Origin: an uncultured Phaeodactylibacter sp.
GTDB lineage: Bacteria; Bacteroidota; Bacteroidia; Chitinophagales; Saprospiraceae
Assembly (NCBI GenBank): GCA_913057245.1
Contig: CAJXNH010000023.1
Coordinates: 1-56,391 of the forward strand
DNA: 56,391 nt
Direction of reading: 5' to 3'
Shown in pieces: positions 5,510 through 16,400 of the stretch; position 1 is the stretch's first letter, and each line of letters opens with the position of its first letter. The notes under the pieces were generated by a model that saw only the letters and a list, made by a program, of their open reading frames with translations, made no database searches and was not told the DNA's origin. Position numbers and translations under genes: made by a program.

Positions 5510-8128
5510 ATGAACCTCAATAATTTCACCATAAAGGCTCAGGAAGCGGTGCAGCATGCACAGCAGATCGCTATGCAGGAGCAGCATCAGGCGATAGAGC
5601 CGGCCCACCTGCTAAAGGGTATCCTTCAGGTGGATGAGAACGTGACGCCTTTTGTGCTGAAGAAGCTGGGTGTCAATTTCGACAATATTAAAAAGGCAAC
5701 GGATAGCATCATTCAGTCCTACCCGAGTGTCAGCGGCGGCAGTCAGTACCTCTCCCGCATCGCTACGGAGGTGCTGCAAAAGGCGAATACGTACCTCAAG
5801 GATTTTGGGGATGAGTTCGTCGCCCTGGAACACATCCTGCTGGCTTTGCTGAGTGTTAAGGACAGCACCACGCAAATGCTCAAAGATGCGGGTATCACCG
5901 AAAAGGCATTGAAAGCGGGCATTGAGGAGCTTCGCAAGGGCAGGCGCGTTACCACCCACAGTGCCGAGAACAGCTACAACGCTCTGGGCAAATACGCCGT
6001 CAACCTCAACGAAATGGCGCGCAACGGCAAACTCGACCCGGTAATTGGACGGGAAGATGAAATCCGCCGCGTGCTGCATATCCTGGCCCGCCGTACCAAA
6101 AACAATCCTATACTGATCGGTGAGCCTGGCGTAGGTAAAACGGCGATCATCGAAGGGTTGGCCCACCGCATTGTGGATGGCGATGTGCCGGAAGACCTGC
6201 GTGACAAAGACATCTTTTCCCTGGATATGGGGGCACTGATTGCCGGTGCCAAGTATCAGGGCGAATTTGAGGAGCGCCTGAAGTCGGTCATCAATGAAGT
6301 CAAAACCGCGGAGGGGCAGATATTCCTCTTCATTGATGAAATTCACACCCTGGTGGGTGCCGGTAAGGGGCAGGGCGCTATGGATGCTGCCAATATACTG
6401 AAGCCTGCTCTGGCTAGGGGCGAGCTGCGCGCCATCGGTGCCACGACTCTCAATGAGTACCAAAAATACTTTGAGGATGACAAAGCGCTGGAACGCCGTT
6501 TCCAAACTGTACTGGTGGATGAGCCGGGCGTGGATGATGCCATTTCCATCCTGCGTGGACTGAAGGAGCGGTATGAGACCCACCACAAAATCAATATCAA
6601 AGACGATGCCGTGGTTGCTGCCGTACAGCTTTCGCACCGCTACATCACCGACCGCCATCTGCCGGATAAAGCCATCGACCTGGTAGACGAAGCTGCCGCC
6701 AAACTCCGGCTGGAAATGAACTCCATGCCTGAAGAACTCGACGAAGTGGAGCGCCGGATCCGTCAGCTCGAAATTGAGCGGGAAGCCATGCGCCGGGAAA
6801 ACGACGAACTGAAAATCAGCAGTATCAACGAGGAACTGGCCAACCTTGAGGAAGACCGCAATGCCCTGAAGGCACAGTGGGAAAGTGAGCGGGAGGTCAT
6901 CCTTGGTGTACAACAGGCGAAAGAGGAAATCGAACGCCTCAAGCAGGAAAGTGCCCGTGCAGAACGGGAAGGCAACTACACCGACGCTGCCGAAATCCGC
7001 TATGGCCGCATTCCGGAAGTCGAACAGCAACTGGAAGACTACACACAGCGCCTGCAGGACATGCAAGCCAACAACAAGCTGCTGGTCAAGGAAGAAGTGG
7101 ACGCAGAGGATATCGCGGAGATCGTCAGCCGCTGGACCGGTGTGCCGGTAACGCGAATGCTGCAGAGTGAGCGCGAGAAACTCCTTCACCTGGAAGAAGA
7201 CTTGCACAAAAGGGTCGTAGGGCAGGACGAGGGCGTGGAAGCTGTGGCCGATGCCATCCGCCGCAGCCGTACCGGGCTGAGCAACGAACGCCGCCCCATT
7301 GGCTCCTTCCTCTTCCTGGGGACTACAGGCGTTGGTAAAACGGAGCTGGCCAAAGCGCTGGCCGAATACCTCTTTGATGATGAAGACCTGCTGACCCGGA
7401 TCGATATGAGCGAGTATCAGGAGCGGCACGCGGTGTCCCGTCTGGTAGGTGCGCCTCCGGGATACGTGGGCTACGATGAGGGCGGTCAGCTGACGGAAGC
7501 AGTGCGCCGCAAGCCCTACAGCGTAGTCCTGCTGGATGAGATCGAAAAAGCCCATCCGGATACCTTCAATATCCTATTGCAGGTGCTCGAAGATGGCCGT
7601 CTGACGGATAGCAAAGGCCGCGTAGCGGATTTCAAGAACACCATCATCATCATGACTTCCAACATGGGCTCCAACATCATTCGCGAGAACTTTGCGAATA
7701 TGGTGCCCGGAGACGAAGAGTTGGTAATTGAAAATACCCGGGAACAAGTCTTCGAATTGCTCAAGCAAAGCGTACGCCCGGAATTCCTAAACCGGATTGA
7801 CGAGACGATCATGTTCCGTCCGCTTTCCCGCGAAGATATCGGACAGATTGTCGACCTGCAATTGGAGGAACTGCGTGCCAACCTGGCCAAACAGCAAATA
7901 CAGCTGACCATCGCGGATGAAGCGAAAAAGTGGCTGGCTGACAAAGGCTACCATCCTGAATTTGGTGCCCGGCCGCTGAAGCGGGTCATTCAGAAGAAGG
8001 TCCTCAACGAGCTGTCTAAGCAGATGCTGATGCAAAAAGTAATGCCGGACAGCACCGTTGTACTCGATGTGTTTGACGACAAAATCGTATTCCGGCAGCC
8101 CATCAAGGAAGAAGAACTGATGGCGTAA
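5510..8128 (+). CDS. clpB: ATP-dependent disaggregase ClpB (Hsp100)
   Basis: An 872-aa hexameric AAA+ chaperone that pulls proteins out of aggregates together with DnaK/DnaJ/GrpE in the cytoplasm. Domains in order: Clp N domain with two repeats (1-145); NBD1 with Walker A GEPGVGKT at about 204-211 and Walker B FLFIDEIH near 274; a long middle coiled coil (about 410-525, rich in E/R heptads), which distinguishes ClpB from ClpA and ClpC; NBD2 with Walker A GTTGVGKT at about 603-610 and [13 protein letters not shown] near 675; then the small D2 domain ending [17 protein letters not shown]. Length is normal. The gene stands alone and ends in a terminator shared with the convergent ABC-F gene. Confidence 0.98.
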   Translation: MNLNNFTIKAQEAVQHAQQIAMQEQHQAIEPAHLLKGILQVDENVTPFVLKKLGVNFDNIKKATDSIIQSYPSVSGGSQYLSRIATEVLQKANTYLKDFGDEFVALEHILLALLSVKDSTTQMLKDAGITEKALKAGIEELRKGRRVTTHSAENSYNALGKYAVNLNEMARNGKLDPVIGREDEIRRVLHILARRTKNNPILIGEPGVGKTAIIEGLAHRIVDGDVPEDLRDKDIFSLDMGALIAGAKYQGEFEERLKSVINEVKTAEGQIFLFIDEIHTLVGAGKGQGAMDAANILKPALARGELRAIGATTLNEYQKYFEDDKALERRFQTVLVDEPGVDDAISILRGLKERYETHHKINIKDDAVVAAVQLSHRYITDRHLPDKAIDLVDEAAAKLRLEMNSMPEELDEVERRIRQLEIEREAMRRENDELKISSINEELANLEEDRNALKAQWESEREVILGVQQAKEEIERLKQESARAEREGNYTDAAEIRYGRIPEVEQQLEDYTQRLQDMQANNKLLVKEEVDAEDIAEIVSRWTGVPVTRMLQSEREKLLHLEEDLHKRVVGQDEGVEAVADAIRRSRTGLSNERRPIGSFLFLGTTGVGKTELAKALAEYLFDDEDLLTRIDMSEYQERHAVSRLVGAPPGYVGYDEGGQLTEAVRRKPYSVVLLDEIEKAHPDTFNILLQVLEDGRLTDSKGRVADFKNTIIIMTSNMGSNIIRENFANMVPGDEELVIENTREQVFELLKQSVRPEFLNRIDETIMFRPLSREDIGQIVDLQLEELRANLAKQQIQLTIADEAKKWLADKGYHPEFGARPLKRVIQKKVLNELSKQMLMQKVMPDSTVVLDVFDDKIVFRQPIKEEELMA

Positions 8129-8145
8129 GAAAAGTATTTAAACCA

Positions 8146-8184
8146 GAAAGTCCCGGTGGCCGTAATGCTTGCCGGGGCTTCTTT
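8146..8184 (+). terminator. Terminator between clpB and the ABC-F gene
   Basis: AAGTCCCGG (8148-8156) pairs with CCGGGGCTT (8172-8180, one G-U pair) and CTTTT follows on the plus strand. It fills the 64-bp gap between two convergent genes. Confidence 0.6.
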
Positions 8185-8192
8185 TGTTGTGC

Positions 8193-10115
8193 CTACTCGT
8201 ACTCCATCATCTCGAGCTGGGCGAGTTCCCAAACCTCAATGGCGTCTTCCAGGGCGGCCTTCAGGTCAGCGTGTTTTTTGGTGATTGCTGCTGCATCATC
8301 CTGCATGTAAAACTCCGGGTTAGACATGGTCTTCTCCACGGCTTCGATTTCTTCCTCGATTTTCTCCACTTTCTTTTCCGCATTGGAAATGGCGCGCTGC
8401 AGGCGCTTGCGCTCTTCGTAGCTCAGCTCCTTTTTGGGCGGGGCTTCTGCGGTAGCCGCTTTGGGCTTGCCGGAGGACTGACTGATTTCCACGTCCCGCA
8501 TATTATCGAGCTGCCGCTTTTCCAGGAAGTAGTTGACATCGCCCAGGTGCTCGTGCAGTTTCCGGTCACGGAACTCCAGGGTACGGTCCGTAAGGCCTGC
8601 CAGGAATTCCCGGTCGTGGGAAACGACAATCAGGGTGCCATCGTAGTCTTTGATGGCTTGCTTCAGTACATCTTTGGAGATGATATCGAGGTGGTTGGTC
8701 GGTTCGTCAAGCACCAGCAGGTTGAAAGGGCGCAGCAGCAGGCAGGCCAGGGCAAGTCGGGCGCGCTCTCCACCCGAAAGCACAGATACCTTCTTATCCA
8801 CATCCTCTCCGCTGAACATAAAGGCACCGAGGATACTCCGCAGCTGCGTCCGCATTTCGGCAGGTGCGTAGTTTTCCATAGTTTCCAGTACCGTCAGCTT
8901 GGCGTGCAGGCTGTCGGATTGATTCTGGGCGTAGTAGCCGATTTCAACGTTGTGGCCCAGTTGCAATTCGCCCCCGGTCAGCGTCAGTTCGTTGACGATG
9001 ATTTTAGCCAGGGTGGTCTTGCCCTGCCCGTTTTGCCCCACAAAAGCCACCCGGTCGCCCCGGTCCAGCTTGAGGTCGACTTTATCGAGCACGTTCAGGC
9101 TGCCATAGCTTTTGGACAGGTTTTTGGCCTCCAGAGCCACCTGCCCGGACCGGGGAGCGGGGGGGAAGCGGAGGTTCATAGCAGCGGTATCGAACTGTTC
9201 GACCTCGATGCGCTCAATTTTATCGAGCTGTTTTTGCATGGACTGCGCCATCTTGGTCTTGGTCGCCTTCGCCATGAAGCGGTTGATGGTCCGTTCTTTG
9301 TCCGCAATGACCCGCTGTTGGTTTTCGTAGGCTGCGAGTTGTTGTTCACGCCTTTCCTTGCGCAGGTCCACATACTCGCTGTAGGCCGCTTTGTAGTCGT
9401 AGACTTTGCCGAGTTCGACTTCCACTGTTCTTCTGGTGACGTTGTCGAGAAATTGCTTATCGTGGGAAATCACAATGACCGCACCAGCGTAATCCTTGAG
9501 GAATTTCTCCAACCAGATGATGGACTCGATGTCCAGGTGGTTGGTCGGTTCGTCCAGCAGGAGGTAGTCAGGGCGCTGCAGCAGCATTTTCGCCAGCTCG
9601 ATCCGCATTTGCCAGCCGCCGCTGAATTCATCAGTAAGGCGGTCCATGTCGGAAGCTTTAAAGCCCAGGCCGGTGAGTACGCGCTCGGCGTCCGCCTCCA
9701 TGGTCTGACCGCCCAGCAGCTGGAAGCGGTCGTTGACTTCGGAGAAATTTTCCAGGAGCTTCATGTAAGAATCACTTTCGTAATCCGTACGGGTCGCCAT
9801 TTCATCGTTCAGTTCGGCGATTTGCTTTTCCAGGCGGCGCACTTCGTCAAAAGCGGTAAGGGTTTCAGCCATCACCGTTTTGCCCTTAGGCAGGCTCATT
9901 TCCTGGTGCAAGAAGCCCAGGGTACTGCCGGAGGGGCGGTCGACGTTGCCATCGTGCGGTGACATATAGCCGGCGATGATCTTGAGCAGGGTTGACTTCC
10001 CGGCGCCATTCCGGCCTACCAGGCCCACCTTGTCCCGTTCCACAATGACCAGGTTGACCCGGTCGAGCAGCGTACGGTCTCCGTATTTGACAAAAACATT
10101 ATTGATGTTGATCAT
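8193..10115 (-). CDS. ABC-F family ATPase (ribosome-associated)
   Basis: A 640-aa protein with two ABC ATPase domains in tandem and no membrane segments, the ABC-F layout. Domain 1 has Walker A GRNGAGKS at 34-41, signature FSGGW and Walker B LLLDEPTNHLD. Domain 2 has Walker A GQNGQGKTT at about 358-366, signature LSGGERARLAL and LVLDEPTNHLD. The inter-domain linker (about 240-310, basic, QQRVIADKERTINRFMAKATK) corresponds to the P-site tRNA-interacting motif. The C-terminus (about 540-640) is a charged coiled coil as in Uup and YheS. Family members act on stalled ribosomes; some give antibiotic protection. Nothing here assigns a subfamily with certainty. A TACCTTTG -7 element lies 48 bp upstream of the start. 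Confidence 0.95.
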   Translation of the reverse strand: MININNVFVKYGDRTLLDRVNLVIVERDKVGLVGRNGAGKSTLLKIIAGYMSPHDGNVDRPSGSTLGFLHQEMSLPKGKTVMAETLTAFDEVRRLEKQIAELNDEMATRTDYESDSYMKLLENFSEVNDRFQLLGGQTMEADAERVLTGLGFKASDMDRLTDEFSGGWQMRIELAKMLLQRPDYLLLDEPTNHLDIESIIWLEKFLKDYAGAVIVISHDKQFLDNVTRRTVEVELGKVYDYKAAYSEYVDLRKERREQQLAAYENQQRVIADKERTINRFMAKATKTKMAQSMQKQLDKIERIEVEQFDTAAMNLRFPPAPRSGQVALEAKNLSKSYGSLNVLDKVDLKLDRGDRVAFVGQNGQGKTTLAKIIVNELTLTGGELQLGHNVEIGYYAQNQSDSLHAKLTVLETMENYAPAEMRTQLRSILGAFMFSGEDVDKKVSVLSGGERARLALACLLLRPFNLLVLDEPTNHLDIISKDVLKQAIKDYDGTLIVVSHDREFLAGLTDRTLEFRDRKLHEHLGDVNYFLEKRQLDNMRDVEISQSSGKPKAATAEAPPKKELSYEERKRLQRAISNAEKKVEKIEEEIEAVEKTMSNPEFYMQDDAAAITKKHADLKAALEDAIEVWELAQLEMMEYE

Positions 10116-10162
10116 ATTCTATGCGCTTTGTGGGTGCGGCCCTGCCGCTTTGCTATTTGCCG

Positions 10163-10170
10163 CAAAGGTA
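10163..10170 (-). promoter_or_regulatory. -7 element for the ABC-F gene
   Basis: TACCTTTG on the minus strand matches TAnnTTTG exactly. It implies a leader of about 42 nt. No good -33 element was found at the usual distance. Confidence 0.4.
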
Positions 10171-10176
10171 AGAAAT

Positions 10177-10196
10177 AGGTGTGACCTTTGTCACCT
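10177..10196. promoter_or_regulatory. Inverted repeat in a divergent promoter region
   Basis: AGGTG (10177-10181) and CACCT (10192-10196) enclose a second symmetric pair, GTGAC/GTCAC (10181-10194). It lies between the divergent ABC-F gene and the 48-aa membrane peptide, next to the ABC-F -7 element, so it could be an operator for either. Function is inferred from position only. Confidence 0.3.
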
Positions 10197-10241
10197 TACA
10201 AACGGCTACCTGCCCGTAACTTTATCCAAAATCTGATTACT

Positions 10242-10388
10242 ATGTCTGGCGGTTGGGGCACTTACATCGTTCTGTTTTTAATTCTTGCCCACTTCGTGGT
10301 GGGTTTCGCATTCTTAGTCAAAAAACTAAGCGGCCCGGTAAAAGAAAAACAGCCGACAGAAGAAGAGGAAACGGACGAAGTCCGCTAA
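10242..10388 (+). CDS. 48-aa single-pass membrane protein
   Basis: Starts MSGGWGTYIVLFLILAHFVV. It has a single hydrophobic segment (about 7-27), then KKLSGPVKEKQP and an acidic tail EEEETDEVR. The charge pattern suggests an N-out/C-in peptide with its tail in the cytoplasm. I do not recognise a family. The frame is open 18 codons further upstream, but the internal ATG at 10242 puts the hydrophobic segment at the N-terminus and avoids overlap with the promoter region. It is followed after 49 bp by the giant T9SS gene, which has its own -7 element, so co-transcription is possible but not required. Confidence 0.6.
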   Translation: MSGGWGTYIVLFLILAHFVVGFAFLVKKLSGPVKEKQPTEEEETDEVR

Positions 10389-10405
10389 TACATCTGAATT
10401 CTTTC

Positions 10406-10413
10406 TATTTTTG
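10406..10413 (+). promoter_or_regulatory. -7 element for the 1988-aa gene
   Basis: TATTTTTG matches TAnnTTTG exactly and lies 24 bp before the start codon, giving a very short leader. No clear -33 element is present. Confidence 0.45.
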
Positions 10414-10437
10414 GGGTAAATTGCCAGTGTAAACTGT

Positions 10438-13400
10438 ATGCTGATGAACTCCCCAATGCCGAATTATCTACTACTCCTGTTCTATCTGCTTGGTACACCA
10501 CTCTTTGCACAGAGTGTGGTGATCAACAATAATACCTGTGACATCGGGCTCAACCTGAAAGATGGTGGCTGTGATCCCAGCCTTAATGTTATTCCGGACC
10601 CTGATGAAGTTGTCATCAATGTGAATGGCGCGCCGGGCACTGCCCTTGGCGTGGATGTGGCCTTGCAGGAAGTGCAGATTATCGTCCGGCACACCTGGGC
10701 CAACGACCTTGAAATGACCCTTCGGTCACCTGCTGGTATTGACGTTCCCCTCTCTTTTGATAATGGGGCAGGGGATGACAATTACGGAAATCCGGATGCG
10801 CCGGATTGTGCCGAGCCCGCCCGCTTTACTATGAGCAGTTGCGTACCGGTAGCAGCATCGTCTCCGCCCTTTACCGCAGAAACCATCAGGCCTGAAGGCA
10901 GTCTTTACGATTTTAATGATGGCGTTACCGCTCCCAATGGCCCCTGGGAACTCATCATCTGCGACGATGCAGAAGGAGATATTGGACGACTGGAGTTCGT
11001 GAACCTGGTCTTTGCCCCATTAAACTGCCAGCCGGTTGAAACCGTGGAGGTCGTAGATTCTGACACCACAACGGTTGTGCTGAACTGGATGCCGGAAACG
11101 AGCTGCGGGACCACCTTGCTGGAGTACGGGCCTGTTGGCTTTACACCGGGCAGTGGTGCCACGGCAGGTGGCGGCACGCTCATTTCTTTTACCGGTTGTC
11201 CGCCTTATGCGCTGATCGGGCTGGATGCAGAGACAGACTACGAACTTTACGTGCGCAAGGTATGCGGCGGAGATGTATCAGAGAATGCCTGTCCGGTTAC
11301 TTTTTCCACGGGCTGCAATCCATCGGACCTTACCCTGTCCACCGGTTTTGAAACAGAGGCCCTGTGTGGTACCCTTTGCGATACGGACTGTCCCCTGGCA
11401 GGTATTTGGCAGAATAGTCAGCAAAATGATTACGATTGGCTGGTGGCAACGGGCCCCACAGCCACTTTCGGTACCGGGCCTGAGTCAGGTGCAGATGGCT
11501 CTACGCAGTACGTCTACCTGGAGGCCTCCGGAAATAATTGCAGTCCGGGCAAAACCGCTATCCTGGAGTCAGATTGCATCATTCTGGACAAACAAGGGAC
11601 CGATACCTGCCACTTTTCCTTTCAGTACCATATGCTGGGAGAGGGCATTGGCAGCCTGGCCCTGGAAGCTTCCGGTGATGGTGGTTTTAGCTGGACGCCC
11701 CTTTGGTTGCGTTCCGGGACTCAGGGGCCCGACTGGCAAAAAGTCTACATTGGGCTGAGTGATTTTGAGGATGGAGATACGCTGCGCCTGCGTTTTGTGG
11801 GGCAGGAGGGCAATAACACCCGGGGAGATATTGCGTTGGATAACCTGCAGTTTTACGGCGCTACCCTGCTGGGCGCTCCCGGATTTATCTTTTACGTTGA
11901 TGCCGATGGTGATGGCTACGGTGATGGCAATCAGCCGGTTTTTACCTGTTTGAGTACCCCACCGGAGGGGTTTGTTGCGCTTGCTGGCGATTGCGATGAT
12001 GCCAATCCGGCAATCAATCCCGGCGCGGATGAAATCCCTTGTAATGGTTCGGATGAAAACTGTAATGGAATGGCCGACGATCCGATGCTGCCGCCCCCCA
12101 CGGTGGTGCACGATACGATTTGTTCGGGTCAGCCGGCCTTGCTTAGAGTGTCTTCAGATTTGAGCAACAGCCTCTTTTTCTGGTATCCGGCTGCTGATGC
12201 CACCAATTTTACAGGCTTTGGTTCAACTTTTTCGCCAACCCAGTTTCTGGTGAATAACGGGCCGGAGCCGGTCGTTTACACCTACTATGTGGAAGAGCGC
12301 AACCTTACCTGTATCTCTGCACAGCGGGCTCCCGTCTATGTGGTGGTCAATCCTACCCCGAACCTTACTCAGCAAACGACTCCGGAGGTATGCCCGGAGG
12401 ATTCGCTGAATCTGGAGAGTATCATTTTCAACGATGCCAACTTTACCGGCAGCAACATTACCTTTCACACCGGCAGCCCGGCTACTCCTGCTAATGAGCT
12501 GACTGACCCGGTGATTACTTCCATGGTGGGGAGTACTTTTTATTTTAAGGCGACCGCTGATTTTGGTTGTTCGGATGAGGGTCAGGTGCAAATCGATTTC
12601 AAGCCCGGCCCGGCCCTGACTTTCCTGCCTTCGGATTCGATAGTGCTTTGCCGGGAGACGGCCGCCACCCTGTCTGTACAGGCTAGCGGAGGCAATCAGC
12701 CCTACACCTACCAATGGGGAAATGGGGCATCAGGCCCTGCCATTGAAGTGGACGCGGGTTTTCAGGCGGGGGTGACGCAAACTTATCCTGTTACCATCAC
12801 GGATGTGGAGGGCTGCTTTAGCGTTGACAGTGCCCGGGTAAGGACTATTGTTAGTATTGATTCATTGCGGAGTTTCGTCACGGATGTCAGTACCTGCGAT
12901 GGCGTTGATGGGGCGATCACGCTTGTGCCCCTTTCCGGAGAACCGCCCTACGATTATAGCTGGGAAGGCACGAACGGGATAGTTGGTACTGCTTTTGGGG
13001 TTTCGGATACCCTGCTGGTCGGTAATTTGCCACAGGGCAATTACCGGGTCTCCATCACGGATAGCTCGGTAGAAGGCTGTCAGCTGATCATTCGTTCGGT
13101 ACTGGTCAATGGGCCTGGTGCTGCCGTACAGGAGATCGGTGTGGAGGACGTGAGTTGCCCCGGCAGCGGAGATGGCGAGATTTGCCTGACGGTTTCTGCA
13201 GGCAGCCCGGTCTTTGAATGGAGCAATGGCGGTTCTTCTGCCTGCCTTGAGGGCCTTTCCGGTGGTTTTTACAGCGTTACCGTTACCGATGGAGATTGTC
13301 AGACGATTATAGATAGTATCGAGGTCAAAGCCGCAACACCGCTGCAACTGAGCTTTGATGGTGTTTTGCCCAGCTGTGCAGCCGCTGCAGATGGTGCCCT

Positions 13401-16400
13401 CACTGCTACCGCCTTCGGTGGTACGCCGCCCTACAGTTATTTGTGGAGCAATAATATCAACTTCCCCAATCCATTTAATCTCTCCGCCGGGATTTACACA
13501 TTGACCCTGACTGATAGCAAAGACTGCCAGTTGGTGGAAAGTTTTGAGCTGGAAGCCCCCGCGCCCCTTGAATTGGAGCTGCAGTTTCGTCAGGATATGT
13601 CGTGTGCCGACCAGGAAGACGGGCGCCTGCTGGTTGGAAGCAATGGGGGGACGCCCCCGTATCATTACGATTGGGGAGATGGCAGCGATTCACGCCTGAG
13701 GGTCAACCTGAGTGCAGGGAGCTATAGCGTAACGGTGACTGACTTTCAGGGGTGCACTGCCAATGCTGTTTACACCATCAAGGGGCCATCTCCGTTAGCA
13801 CTCACCCTTATTGATACGGATAATCCGACCTGTGTTGGAGAGAAGAACGGTTCCATTACGGTGAGCGCGAGTGGTGGCAATCCGCCTTACACCTATGCCT
13901 GGAGTGAAACCGGAGCCGACAGTACGCTTAGTAATCTCGCTATCGGCACCTACTTTGCCTACCTGAGCGATGCTAATGCCTGCCCGGGAGATACGCTGGA
14001 AGTTGTTTTGGAAGCTACTTCCGAGCCAGATTTTACCGCTGAAGTTGTCCACCCCTTTTGTGAGGGCCTGGAAACCGGAAGGGTGACCCTGAATCCACAG
14101 GGCCTACCTCCGTATCAGTATACCTGGAGCACCGGCGCCACAACAAGTGAAATTGATCATTTGCCAGTAGGCGCCTACAGTGTGCAGGTGGAGGACGGGC
14201 AGGGATGCCTGTACGATACCACCTTTGTCATCGAAGCGCCTCAGTTGTTTGGCAGCGCCATAAACGTGGTACAGCCTGCTTGCGATAACACCATGGATGG
14301 GCTGATCAATGTCACGGCTACCCAGAGCGCCGGTACGCCTTCTATACTTCCGCCTATCCATTATCGCTGGAATGATGGCATTCTCGGCCCCAACCGGATC
14401 GGGATTGGCGATGGGGACTATGTGGTCTCCATTTCAGATGGCCGTGGTTGTGAGCTTATCAGTGATACGATTCCTATAGTAAGCCCGCTACCCCTGGAAA
14501 TAGGTTTGGAAGGCTTTGGCCCTATTGCCTGCCGGGGGGATTCTACCGGTTTTATAGAGGTGGATACCCGTGGAGGGACGCCACCCTATGGTTATAGTTG
14601 GATAGGTACTGATGTAGAGACAGAAGATATCTTCAATATCCCTGCCGGTGCTTATCGCCTGGTGGTAGATGATGCAAACGCCTGCTCTTACGATACCACC
14701 TTTGTCCTGAATGAACCGCCTGCACTGACTGTTTCCATTGCAGTGGAAGCAGAGGACATCTGCGAAGGAGGGCAAGTGGAAAAACTTCAGGCCGTAGTCA
14801 GCGGGGGCGTACCTGTGTATGATTATCACTGGAGCAATGGTGCAGATCAGCCACAAATTCCTGATCCCGCGCCGGCAGATTACAGCCTTACCGTAGTGGA
14901 TGCGAATGGCTGTGAGCGGGAATCTCTGCCGGTAAAGGTTAAAGCCTTTACGGCTGCCTTCGGGTTGGACACCTTTTATACTGTGGATGTAAGCTGCAAT
15001 GGTCTGGGCGATGGCTGTGCAGTGGCTAGCGTGTCTGGTGGCTCCTCCAATTATCAGTTCCACTTTAGCAATGGATACATAGAGGTGACGGACACCAATA
15101 CCGTCTCTGTGTGCAACCTCAGCCCGGGCAACTACCGGGTGACCGTTACCGATTTATCCACGGGCTGTAATGAAAAGTCGCCCCTTACAGTATTGAGCCA
15201 GCCTGAGCCGCTTTCCCTGACCCGGGATAGTATTCGGATGGTGAGCTGTTTCGGAGATTCGACCGGTGGGGTTTTCACAACTACCACGGGCGGTACGGCG
15301 CCCTACTTCTATTCTTGGTTTAATAGCAGCAACGTTGTCTTTGAGCCTGTTGCGGATCTGACTGGAGTACCTGCCGGAACTTACACCGGAGTGGTGATTG
15401 ACGAACGGGGCTGTACCGATGCAGTGAACGCCATGGTTATCAACGCTCATCCACCAATCATGGCCACAGTCATGGATATTGATCCGGTACTGTGTAAAGG
15501 AGACCTCACCGGAAGCATCGACCTGAATGTGACCGGAGGCGTACAGCCTTATGCGTATTCCTGGAGTACAGGTATGGCTACTGCTGATTTAAGTGGAGTG
15601 GCAGCCGGCAGCTACACGTTAACCGTTACAGATCACAAAGCCTGTCAGCGTACCTTTGGCCCATATGATATTGAGGAGCCTGAAGCGGCTTTGCTGCTGG
15701 ATACGGTCCGTTTCGATACGGTTCAGTGCTTTGGTGGTTCGGATGGGCACATCGCAGTAGACATAATCGGGGGAGTGCCTGGGTATGCTTACGAGTGGTT
15801 ATATGCAGGGCAGTTATTGCCCTTTACCAGTGACAGCCTGGCGAACCGGCCGGCCGGGCTGTACCAATTGAATGTCATAGACGATAGTAACTGCCTGCGC
15901 ACTTTCGAAATAGAACTTCCAGAGCCGGAATTGCTTACGGCTTCGCTCAGTACGCTTAATGATCCACTCCGTGTGGTGGGACAGGGATTTGGGGGTACGC
16001 CGCCCTACACTTTCCTTTGGAGTACCGGCGCGAATACGGATACTATTGAGGTGCCGGTTTCTGCCATCTATACGCTAACCGTGACAGATGCTAATGGCTG
16101 CACCGCAACCGAAGAAGAAAATTTGGTAGAGGCACAGGCATTGGAATGGATTGAGGAGGTTCAGTTGTTTCCCAATCCTGCTGCCAGCTTCATGGAGTTG
16201 GAAGGCACATTAAAAGTCTCTGACCCGTTAACGTTGGCTATCGTAGATGTGACGGGCAAAATCCGTTACCAGCAAGCGTTGGGGCAGCAGCGCAATTTCC
16301 GCCAACGTATTGAAGTAGCGGACTGGCCGGCTGGTGCGTATTGGGCAATACTCAAAACAAAGGGGCAAACGATTTACGCTGCCCCCGTTATGATTATTCG

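Noticed and set aside
5612..7555. 647-codon minus-strand frame opposite clpB
   Set aside because: Antisense shadow of an unmistakable ClpB; low-complexity His/Gln/Phe-rich translation with no motif.
8169..9962. 597-codon plus-strand frame opposite the ABC-F gene
   Set aside because: It is the antisense shadow of a clear two-domain ATPase; the translation shows no domain, and long antisense frames follow from the codon bias of this GC-rich gene.
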